Part shown: in pieces, positions 1-5,585 of the stretch
Layout: every line of letters begins with the position of its first letter
How positions within the stretch are numbered: the stretch's first letter is position 1
Assembly (NCBI GenBank): GCA_963808455.1
Contig: CAWEHT010000315.1
Location: 1 to 5,585 of the forward strand
Direction of reading: 5' to 3'
Source: CAWEHT01 sp963808455
GTDB lineage: Bacteria > Chloroflexota > Anaerolineae > CG2-30-64-16
DNA: 5,585 nucleotides
Translations under genes and position numbers: made by a program
The notes under the pieces: model-generated
What the model saw: the letters and a program-made list of their open reading frames with translations, nothing else
The model's database searches: none
Told to the model about the DNA's origin: nothing

Positions 1-288
1 GGCCGCCACCAGGTCGGCGAGGGCCTGCCCCAAGGCGATCTCGCTGCGCTGGGCCCGATAGCTGACCGCGGTATCGAGCACATTGCTGCCGCAGCGCACC
101 GCCTTGGTCAGGGCCAGGCGATAGCTTAGGTTGACCGCATCCGTCATGTCACCCAGATAGGTGCCCGCGCCGATTGAAGAGAACGTGAGGTCGTGGCTGA
201 CGCGAAAATGGCCCGGCGCGCAGCGCCCGGCGAAGCGGGCCGCAAAACGGGCAGTGCCGGCCGCCGTTGCCCGGCCTGCCAGCGCCAT
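1..288 (-). CDS. Aldo/keto reductase, N-terminal part (runs off the left edge)
   Basis: This is an NADPH-dependent aldo/keto reductase, predicted to be a cytoplasmic (beta/alpha)8-barrel enzyme reducing aldehydes or ketones; the substrate cannot be read from this part. Ninety-six codons are visible from the ATG at 288-286. After an Ala/Arg/Gly-rich start comes HFRVSHDLTFSSIGAGTYLG (about residues 27-46), the first barrel strand of the family. Then follows NVLDTAVSYRAQRSE (about 69-83), which contains the active-site Asp (D72) and Tyr (Y77) of the D-Y-K-H tetrad. The Lys and His lie beyond the window edge. The ATG overlaps the trpS stop codon in TGATG, so the gene is probably translationally coupled to trpS and shares its promoter. 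The family call is firm and the subfamily is not. The visible part has no frame change. Confidence 0.85.
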   Translation of the reverse strand, partial: MALAGRATAAGTARFAARFAGRCAPGHFRVSHDLTFSSIGAGTYLGDMTDAVNLSYRLALTKAVRCGSNVLDTAVSYRAQRSEIALGQALADLVAA

Positions 289-1368
289 CAACCGGCCTCG
301 CCGGCGTTCGCCTTCGCCAGCTTTTTGTGCCGTTCTTCTGCCTTGCGCTCGATGCGGTTGAATGTGCCGGCCAGCCCCATGGCCTTCTTGACCTCGCGGA
401 TCGTCTCGGCCGCGACCTGGCGCGTGCGCAGCGTCCCTTCGTAGATGATCTCGTCTACGAGGCCGCTCTGCCGGGCGTACGAGGCCATGCGTTCACGGAT
501 AGGAGCCAGGAAACCCTCCAAGACGGCCGTCAGGCGCTCTTTGACCTCCACGTCGCCCACGCGGCCCTCGACGATAGCGCTCCGCCAGTTCCGCCACTTC
601 GGCCTTGTCAGGATTGAATTGCTCATGGTAGATGAAGACAGGGTTGCCCTCGACGCGACCAGGCACGTCGGCGTGAACGCGGTTGGGATCGGTGTACATG
701 CTGAAGACTTTCTTGCGCACGGTGGCCGCTTCGTCATGCAGGTAAATGGCATTGCCGAGCGACTTGCTCATCTTGGCCTGCCCATCCGTGCCGACCAGCG
801 TCTCGCCTTGGACCAGGTAGTCAGGGATAGGGAAGACCTCGCCGTACATGCCGTTGAAGCGGCGGGCGATCTCGCGGGTGATCTCGACGTGGGCCTGGTT
901 GTCTTCCCCTACGGGCACGAGGTGGGCACGAGGCAGCAAGATATCAGCCGCCTGAAGGACGGGATAGCCCAGCAGCCCGAAAGGCATGGTCTCTTCGTCT
1001 AACAGCGCGGCGCCGGCCATGTCCTTGATGCTCGGCAGGCGGCTGAGGCGCGGCACGGTAACCAGGTTCCCGAGCAGCTGGGCGAGTTCATAGGTCTCGT
1101 GTACGGCCGACTGTAAGAAGATGGTCGACTTCTGCGGGTCGATGCCGGCGCCCAAATAATCCAGCACCATGCCGTGGGCATTGTCCGCTATGGCTTCGAT
1201 GTGCTCTTTTTCGGGCCGGGTGGTCAGCATGTGCAGATCGGCAATGATGAAGAAACATTCATAGTCGTCCTGCAGCCGGACCCGATTGCGCAAACTGCCC
1301 ACGTAGTGGCCCAGGTGCAACCGGCCGGTCGGCCGATCACCGGTCAAGATGCGTTGACGCTCAGCCAT
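288..1368 (-). CDS. trpS: Tryptophanyl-tRNA synthetase (one apparent frameshift near 567-576)
   Basis: This cytoplasmic class I synthetase charges tRNA-Trp using ATP and tryptophan. Residues 18-21 are HLGH (the HIGH signature, within TGRLHLGHYVG) and 199-203 are KMSKS, with the expected Rossmann-fold spacing. The stretch LPSIKDMA followed by PFGLLGYPVLQAADIL (about 111-144) fits TrpRS. The open frame from 1368 loses homology after ...AELAERYR. It resumes in another frame as EGRVGDVEVKERL and runs to the TGA at 290-288. Removing one base (for example the A at 571) gives RYREGRVGDVEVKERL and a protein of about 359 residues, slightly longer than the usual 330-350. The start is supported by a GGAGG Shine-Dalgarno at 1380-1376, seven bases upstream. 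The single shift is more likely a sequence error than inactivation of an essential enzyme. The stop overlaps the reductase start. Confidence 0.93.
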
Positions 1369-1375
1369 AGGAAAA

Positions 1376-1380
1376 CCTCC
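1376..1380 (-). promoter_or_regulatory. Strong ribosome binding site of trpS
   Basis: The minus strand reads GGAGG followed by seven bases and then the ATG at 1368. This near-ideal Shine-Dalgarno fixes the trpS start. It sits directly after the T-rich tract of the leader hairpin at 1390-1420, so folding of that region could affect access to it. Confidence 0.75.
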
Positions 1381-1420
1381 AAAACAAAGCCCCGTTCCTT
1401 GCGGCAGGCCAGGAACGAGG
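1381..1420 (-). terminator. Terminator-like leader hairpin upstream of trpS (possible attenuator)
   Basis: On the minus strand, CCTCGTTCCT (1420-1411) pairs with AGGAACGGGG (1399-1390) around an 11-base loop, giving a 10-bp stem. One pair is G-U in the minus transcript and would be a C-A mismatch in a plus transcript, so the structure favours minus-strand RNA. It is followed by CTTTGTTTT and then immediately by the trpS Shine-Dalgarno. This resembles an intrinsic terminator inside a leader, as in attenuated synthetase genes. I could not find a convincing T-box sequence or leader peptide, so regulation is an inference. Confidence 0.45.
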
Positions 1421-1483
1421 CGCTACAGCTTCTCGAGTTCAGCCACAGATCTCTGATCATTCGTTGCGGGTCACCGATCGCCC

Positions 1484-1512
1484 ATTATACCAAGGCCGAC
1501 CCCACCCACCAA
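1484..1512 (-). promoter_or_regulatory. Extended -10 promoter for trpS and the reductase
   Basis: The minus strand carries a perfect TATAAT at 1489-1484, preceded by TGG to make an extended -10 (TGGTATAAT, 1492-1484). A weak -35 candidate, TTGGTG (1512-1507), lies 17 bases upstream. A better-matching TTGACT (1517-1512) is 22 bases away, which is too far for a standard sigma-70 promoter. Transcription would begin near 1477, leaving a leader of about 110 bases that includes the hairpin at 1390-1420. Promoter rules in planctomycetes are poorly defined, so this rests on consensus match and position. Confidence 0.55.
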
Positions 1513-1554
1513 GTCAAGCCGTCTCGATCTGAGCGCGATGGGTGAAAGAGAAAG

Positions 1555-1582
1555 TTGACAACGAGACGGGGCTGCTTACAAT
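1555..1582 (+). promoter_or_regulatory. Strong sigma-70-like promoter facing right
   Basis: TTGACA (1555-1560, a perfect -35) is followed after 16 bases by TACAAT (1577-1582, five of six matches to the -10 consensus). It points toward the zinc-ribbon gene at 1859, with which it would leave a leader of about 270 bases. It lies about 70 bases from the divergent trpS promoter, so the two could share control elements. No operator repeat is obvious between them. Confidence 0.5.
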
Positions 1583-1858
1583 TAAGGCTTGGAATTTGCC
1601 AGTTTTGTGGTCCTCGAGCTGGGCAAGCTCGTGGTCGCGCCTTGCGGCTGACAGTGCTGCCTTGGACAACGACCTCTTTGGGGTGGCTGCTCACTGATAA
1701 CAGCCTGACCTGATGGCATTAACGGAAACTGACCTCGGCGAGACGGCTGGCGCTGGCTGCGCATGCCGCTCACGGACGACACGGAGGCCCAAGCAGCACT
1801 TTGCCTGGCGCGTACAGCTATTACTCAGCGTCCCTCAGGGACAAGGAGAGCCTTCATA
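1583..1858 (+). other. Non-coding stretch, probable long leader of the zinc-ribbon/kamA unit
   Basis: No reading frame here looks like protein and no tRNA fold is visible. Two small inverted repeats stand out. CGAGCT at 1615-1620 pairs with AGCTCG at 1626-1631 around a five-base loop. GTCCCTCAGGGAC at 1830-1842 is a near-perfect palindrome touching the AAGGAG ribosome binding site at 1843-1848. If the promoter at 1555-1582 is used, this stretch is an untranslated leader or could hold a small RNA. An in-frame upstream ATG exists at 1763 but the added 32 residues look non-coding. Confidence 0.35.
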
Positions 1859-2128
1859 ATGGCACAATCGAGCAAGGCCCCTGCAGTCACGGGGGAATGG
1901 GAATGTTCGGAATGCGGGTACACCGAAGAAGGAACCGAGACGGCGCGCCCTCCCAAGTGCCCGGAATGTGATGCCCCGGCCGATGCGTTGGAGTTCTACA
2001 CCTATGAAGACGAAGACTGGGAGGAGGGCGACGAAGAAGGCTTGGAGGACGAAGACCTCGATCTGGAAGAGGATGATGAGGACTTCGAAGACGAGGATGA
2101 GGACGAAGACCCGGACGACGATTTCTGA
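1859..2128 (+). CDS. Small rubredoxin-like zinc-ribbon protein with a highly acidic tail
   Basis: This is an intact 89-residue protein in two parts. Residues 14-49 form a rubredoxin/rubrerythrin-like knuckle domain with CSEC (16-19) and CPEC (34-37). Each pair is followed by family-like residues (CGY, CDAPADALEFYTYED), and together they could bind one Zn or Fe ion. Residues 50-89 are almost entirely Asp and Glu. The start at 1859 is chosen because AAGGAG (1843-1848) precedes it and the residues upstream look non-coding. It lies about 30 bases before the lysine 2,3-aminomutase-like gene on the same strand, suggesting one operon. The metal site is read from the sequence, while any role with the aminomutase is a guess from position. 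No signal peptide or membrane segment is visible. The acidic tail could bind basic proteins or metals, or mimic nucleic acid. Confidence 0.85.
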   Translation: MAQSSKAPAVTGEWECSECGYTEEGTETARPPKCPECDAPADALEFYTYEDEDWEEGDEEGLEDEDLDLEEDDEDFEDEDEDEDPDDDF

Positions 2129-2146
2129 AGGGGATCCCTAACTAGC

Positions 2147-2161
2147 AGGAGCACGATGATG
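2147..2161 (+). promoter_or_regulatory. Ribosome binding site and start of the aminomutase gene
   Basis: AGGAG at 2147-2151 precedes two in-frame ATG codons, at 2156 (4 bases away) and 2159 (7 bases away). The second has the more usual spacing and is preferred. Confidence 0.55.
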
Positions 2162-3118
2162 GATGCACAAGAGATCACTACCCGTAGCGAGGAGCCTCCC
2201 CAATGGGGCGACCTTCACGAAACCAACGACGATGAACCTCCCCAACATGGTGCGCCTCGCGACGCGCGCCCTTGTGGGCGCAAGTTCCCGCCACGCAATG
2301 GGAGGATTGGCGCTGGCAGTTGAGCCACCGGCTCAACTCGCTGGAGGAGCTACGTAAGGTCGTGAATTTGACCCCGGATGAGGTGGAAGGATGCCAGCAC
2401 CACCATTTCCGGGTGGACATCACCCCGTATTTTGCCTCCCTGATCGACCCCGACGATCCGAATTGCCCAATCCGGCGCCAGGTGATCCCGACCAGCCAGG
2501 AACTGGTCGATCACCATGGGCTGTACGTGGACTCACTCAACGAAGATGCGCATAGCCCCGTTCCGGGCCTGGTGCACCGCTATCCTGACCGCGTGCTGAT
2601 GCTTGTCACGACGCAGTGCGCCAGCTACTGCCGGTATTGCACACGCAGCCGGATCGGGGCGCCCCGGGGGCGCAGTTCAGCCGGAGCGACTACGATGCCC
2701 AGATCGATTACATCGCGCGGCACGCCGCAGGTGCGCGACGTGCTCCTCAGCGGAGGCGATCCACTGATCTTGCCGCAAAAGATCCTGGAGAACCTTCCTG
2801 CAGCGCTTGCGGGCCATCCCTCACGTGGAGATCGTCCGCATCGGGAGCAGGGTACCGGTCTTTCTGCCTCAGCGCATTACGCCCGAACTGGTGGCCATGC
2901 TGAAGCGCTACCACCCGCTCTGGATGAATATCCATTTCAATCACGCCAGGGAGATCACGCCCGAGGTGTCGGAGGCGCTGGCCCGCCTCGCCGATGCGGG
3001 TATCCCGTTGGGCGCGCAAGCCGTCCTGCTGGCGGGCATCAATGACTCGGCCGACGTGACGCTGGAGTTGGTCCACAAGCTCGTGCGCAACCGTGTACGC
3101 CCTTATTACGAAGGCGTC
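2159..3118 (+). CDS. kamA: Lysine 2,3-aminomutase family radical SAM protein, frameshifted and C-terminally truncated
   Basis: Family members interconvert L-lysine and L-beta-lysine using a [4Fe-4S] cluster, S-adenosylmethionine and PLP. Visible in order are WEDWRWQLSHRLNSLEEL (from about 2296), FRVDITPYFASLIDP, PIRRQVIP, the radical SAM triad CASYCRYC (2617-2640), LLSGGDPL, IVRIGSRVPV, MNIHFNHAREITPE and LVRNRVRPYY (ending at 3109). These pieces lie in three frames, with changes near 2270, 2662, 2724 and 2796. Correcting single bases restores smooth protein, for example RHPQVRDVLL and ENLLQRLRAIPHVEIV. After RPYY the family should continue with IYQCD, a PGGGGK PLP-lysine motif and a tail of 80 or more residues. 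Instead YEGV follows and homology stops, so the given end is approximate. The EpmB branch is less likely because the N-terminal region is of KamA type. The N-terminal 38 or so codons from 2159 are in another frame and are supported by the ribosome binding site rather than by homology. Confidence 0.82.
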
Positions 3119-3180
3119 GGCCAGCATTTCGATGGGGTGTTCGACGTCGCCAGCGGATTGCGGACCAGGAGCGGCAGCAC

Positions 3181-3587
3181 TTACTCGGTGGCCTGTTCGA
3201 CCGCTTCATGGCCCGAGGACTCCCCCTCGCCGACTGGCGCTGAAAACTGCACCTCGTCGCCTTCAAACAGCAGCGGTTCGGCATCGTGCAGTGGGTTCGA
3301 CGCGATGGGCGGCGAAACTGCGCCTGCTCGACTTGAGCGGTGGAGCCGCGGCTGCGATTGCCGCCGGCGCCAGTTTGCCCAGCGGCGCGACGGGTCCGCG
3401 GCCTGGGGGATGATCGCGGCTGTGCCGCCCGGATGAACCACCACCAGCGCCGTGCGCATGCGCGCAGGATCTCGGCCAACCAGTATTCGCCCCCGCAGAC
3501 CGGGCAACGCACCACGGCATCGGGGTACGTCCCGTCTGGGACAAGGACTTGTTTTTGACACTTCGGACAGTTGGATGTGAACGCCAT
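3181..3587 (-). CDS. Zinc-ribbon protein of planctomycete style, frameshifted; function unknown
   Basis: The protein opens with MAFTSNCPKCQKQVLVPDG and then RCPVCGGEYWLAEIL (residues to about 43). CPKC and CPVC form a typical zinc ribbon of the kind that starts many planctomycete hypothetical proteins. Downstream, recognisable sequence hops between frames: TALVVVHPGGTAAIIPQAADP, then APLGKLAPAAIAAAAPPLKS, then AGAVSPPIASNPLHDAEPLL and FEGDEVQFSAPVGEGE, ending ...EAVEQATE at the TAA 3183-3181. Joined, this gives about 135 residues: a zinc ribbon followed by a low-complexity Ala/Pro region and an acidic tail. The start at 3587 is backed by GGAG at 3599-3596, eight bases upstream. Reading on past the TAA in the same frame gives 24 further codons to a TAATAA at 3108-3103, so the C-terminus may be longer if the TAA is an error. 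It converges on the aminomutase gene. I cannot assign a function. Confidence 0.6.
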
Positions 3588-3736
3588 GACATCGACTCCG
3601 CTAGGGTTGTGACCCCATCTAGTTTAACTTGAATGGACGGGGAAAGCTACTAGCGGCTCGAAAGGCAGTTCTCACAACCGGCGTGGCGGGATTCCTCTCC
3701 CAATGGCAGACGTTACCCACCATAGGGTGGGTTCCG
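3588..3736. other. Intergenic spacer between the sulfatase end and the zinc-ribbon gene
   Basis: No protein-like frame is visible. It contains the 7-bp hairpin at 3715-3732 and the zinc-ribbon ribosome binding site at 3599-3596. Any promoter for the zinc-ribbon gene should lie here, but no good -35/-10 pair is seen. Confidence 0.4.
3715..3732. repeat. Perfect 7-bp inverted repeat just after the sulfatase stop codon
   Basis: ACCCACC (3715-3721) and GGTGGGT (3726-3732) pair perfectly around an ATAG loop, starting five bases beyond the sulfatase TGA (3739-3737). A GC-rich hairpin here could end sulfatase transcription or protect its 3' end. No T-run follows on either strand, so it is not a classical intrinsic terminator. 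Its shape also resembles short dispersed palindromic repeats found between genes. Confidence 0.5.
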
Positions 3737-5585
3737 TCACTCGCTGGCCCGGTTGTTCCGCTGGCTTTCCTGTTCGAGCCTCTTGATGTCGGCGGGCGAA
3801 GCTTCGGGCGGTCGATCTTGATCGTCAGCTTGTTGAGCTTGCCGGTGAAGGTGAACGGCACCTGGTAGTCGTCGTCGTACACCGGTGTGCCGGTGTCGGA
3901 GCCGATGTCGAAGCTCTCGTCCCATTGCAGGATCATCGGCAGCGTCTTCCATCTTCCTGCGGGCGACTTCCTTGCCGTCCACCTTGAGCACGCCGGTGCC
4001 GCCGCGGCCGAGGCCGCTCATGTTGTTGAAGGCCAGCGTGCCGACGCCGAGGCCGTCATACTTGAAGTCGAACTCCAGCGTGTGCTTGCCGGGCGCGAGG
4101 GCTTCCGGGCCCTCCCAGCGGACCCGCTTCAGGTCCACCAGGTTCCAGAGGAAGACCGGCTTGCCCTTGAGCAGGTAGAAGCCGTAGCCGGCAAAGCGCC
4201 CGCCGGAGGTCAAGATCATGCCCTCGGCGCCGCCTTCCGGCACTTCGATGTCGGCCGTGATAGTATAGGAACTGTTGAGCAGCAACGGTGAATCGCCCTG
4301 CGGCAGGCCGGTCATGCGGGCGGGTGTACACGAACTCGCTGCGGCCGGCGGTGAGGTTGGGCCGCGGCGCACGAGCCGCGTCGCCACGAGGCGTCCAGCG
4401 GCAGCACCTGGTACTTCCGCTTCCCCAGAACAGTTCCTTCATCTCCTTGACCTTTGTCGGGTACTTGGCCGCCAGTCGTTCGTCACTGCGTCCAGTCCTT
4501 GCGTAGGTCGTAGAGCTCCCACGTGAAGTTGTTGACCGGGTCCTGCTTGACCGCGAAGACTTCCCAGGGCGGGCGGATGACCTTCGTGCTGGCGATCCAG
4601 CCGTCGTGATAGAGGGCGTGGTCGCCCATCATTTCGAAGTACTGCGTCTTGTGCCGGGAGGGCGCGGTGGCGTTCGCCGCGTCGAAGGTGTAGGCGAAGC
4701 TCGTGCCTTCAATGGCGACTTGCTTGATGCCGTCCACATATTCGGGTCTGGATGCCGCAGGCTTCCAGAATTGTCGGCACGACGTCAATGATGTGGTGGA
4801 ACTGGTTGCGGAGGCCGCCCGCGTCCTTGATGTGGCCCGGCCAGGAGACGCACATGCCCTGCGCGTGCCGCCGAGTGCGAGGCGATCTGCTTGGTCCAAC
4901 TGAACGGCGTATCGAAGGCCCACGTCCAACCCACGGCCATGTGGTTGTAGGTCTGGTCCAGCCCCAGGCGTCTAGAAGTACTTCAACTGGTCTTCGACCG
5001 GGAACTGAACGCCGTTGAACATGGCCACTTCGTTCGGCGTCCCGATCAGCGTGCCCTCGGCGCTGGAGCCGTTGTCGCCGCTAATGTAGATAATAGCGTG
5101 TTGTCGAGCTTGCCCATGTCTCGACGGCCTGGATCACGCGGCCAATTTCGTGATCGGTGTAGGCCAGATACGCCGCATAGACTTCCACCTGCCGGATGAA
5201 TATCTTCTTCTCTTCGCGGTGACTGATCCCATTCTTCAGCACTTGTCGGGCCACGGAGTCATCTTCGCAGTCTCGGGGATCACGCCCAGCCGCTTCTGGT
5301 TGGCGAAGATCGTGTCGCGGAGCTTGTTCCAGCCCTCGTCGAACAGGTGCATATCGCTGATCTTTTGATCCACTCCGGCGTCGCGTGATGCGGGGCGTGC
5401 GTGCCGCCGGGCACGAAGTAGCAGAGGAACGGCTTGCCGGGATCGATCTGTTGATGCGGTGCAGCCAATCAATGGCGTCGTCGGCCTGCGCGGTGGTGAG
5501 GTTCCAGCCCGGCTTGCCGACATAGGGGTAGATTTGCGTCGTGTTGCGGAAGAGGTTGGGCTGCCACTGGCCGGTGTCGCCGCCG
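3737..5585 (-). CDS. Arylsulfatase, N-terminus outside the window, many frameshifts
   Basis: This is a family S1 formylglycine sulfatase, hydrolysing sulfate esters and probably exported. The visible part covers about 615 codons. In order it shows GGDTGQWQPNLFRNTTQIYP (right edge), PFLCYFVPGGTHAPHHATPE (about 5430-5370), AAYLAYTDHEIGRVIQAVE, the metal-ligand stretch YISGDNGSSAEGTLIGTPNE (near 5090-5030), MCVSWPGHIKDAGGLRNQFH (near 4860-4800), DVVPTILEACGI and WELYDLRKDW. A C-terminal beta-sandwich-like domain follows (SYTITADIEVPEGGAEGMIL, GKHTLEFDFKYDGLG, MILQWDESFDIGSDTGTPV, FTGKLNKLTIKIDRPK) and ends ...ADIKRLEQESQRNNRASE. The activating C-x-P/A-S-R motif would lie beyond the right edge. 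At least ten frame changes interrupt it, near 5450, 5373, 5238, 5120, 5093, 4973, 4880, 4745, 4493, 4435, 4330, 3950 and 3803. Sequence errors are likelier than decay because every segment stays well conserved. Confidence 0.88.

Noticed and set aside
560..580. Programmed frameshift in trpS
   Set aside because: There is no slippery heptamer, stop codon arrangement or downstream structure, and similar breaks occur in other genes of the window, so a sequence error is simpler.
445..1002. Plus-strand reading frame of 185 residues
   Set aside because: It is the shadow of trpS on the opposite strand and its protein shows no family motifs.
1369..1490. T-box riboswitch for trpS
   Set aside because: GGTGACCCGC near 1476-1467 faintly resembles a T-box core, but it lies too far from the hairpin at 1390-1420 and the leader is too short for a Stem I domain.
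1512..1517. TTGACT as the -35 of the trpS promoter
   Set aside because: It is 22 bases from the TATAAT, outside normal spacing, and the extended -10 can work with a weak -35.
1583..1782. Small minus-strand protein gene in the intergenic stretch
   Set aside because: The frame lacks a ribosome binding site and its residues look random (many Arg, Ser, Pro and Gln), so it is treated as non-coding.
3118..3436. Continuation of the aminomutase frame to 3436 as a real C-terminal fusion
   Set aside because: The residues after YEGV are Ser/Gly-rich with no recognisable motif and overlap the better supported minus-strand zinc-ribbon gene.
3887..4291. Plus-strand reading frame of 134 residues
   Set aside because: It is the complement of the sulfatase C-terminal domain, a GC-rich shadow frame.

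Overview
The window is GC-rich bacterial DNA carrying ordinary cellular genes. Several features suggest a planctomycete (Pirellula-like) chromosome or metagenomic contig. These are a short protein opening with a MAFTSNCPKCQKQV-type zinc ribbon, a large arylsulfatase with a C-terminal glycan-binding-like domain, and a lysine 2,3-aminomutase preceded by a tiny acidic zinc-ribbon gene. The lineage call is an inference from protein style; there is no rRNA or marker gene here to prove it.

Layout: On the minus strand, 1368-288 encodes tryptophanyl-tRNA synthetase (one frameshift). It overlaps by one base (TGATG) the start of an aldo/keto reductase that runs off the left edge (288-1). The 490-base gap from 1369 to 1858 holds divergent promoters: an extended -10 promoter and a terminator-like leader hairpin for trpS, and a TTGACA-16-TACAAT promoter facing right. 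On the plus strand, 1859-2128 encodes an 89-residue CxxC...CxxC protein with a very acidic tail. It is followed after about 30 bases by a lysine 2,3-aminomutase-like gene (2159 to about 3118) with four frame changes and no C-terminal PLP-lysine segment. Converging on it from the right is a frameshifted zinc-ribbon protein gene (3587-3181, minus). A 149-base spacer with a perfect 7-bp hairpin follows. From 3737 to the right edge is the minus-strand arylsulfatase, missing its N-terminus and broken by at least ten frame changes.

Reading: TrpRS charges tRNA-Trp, the reductase is a general NADPH-dependent oxidoreductase, and the zinc-ribbon/aminomutase pair looks like a two-gene transcription unit. 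The sulfatase would desulfate polysaccharides or related esters. No single pathway joins them all. The frame changes affect unrelated genes, and correcting single bases restores family-typical protein, so they are more likely uncorrected sequencing indels than real pseudogenes. I found no CRISPR array, tRNA, transposase or phage gene, and no convincing undescribed system. The best leads are the truncated aminomutase, its acidic zinc-ribbon partner and the trpS leader.
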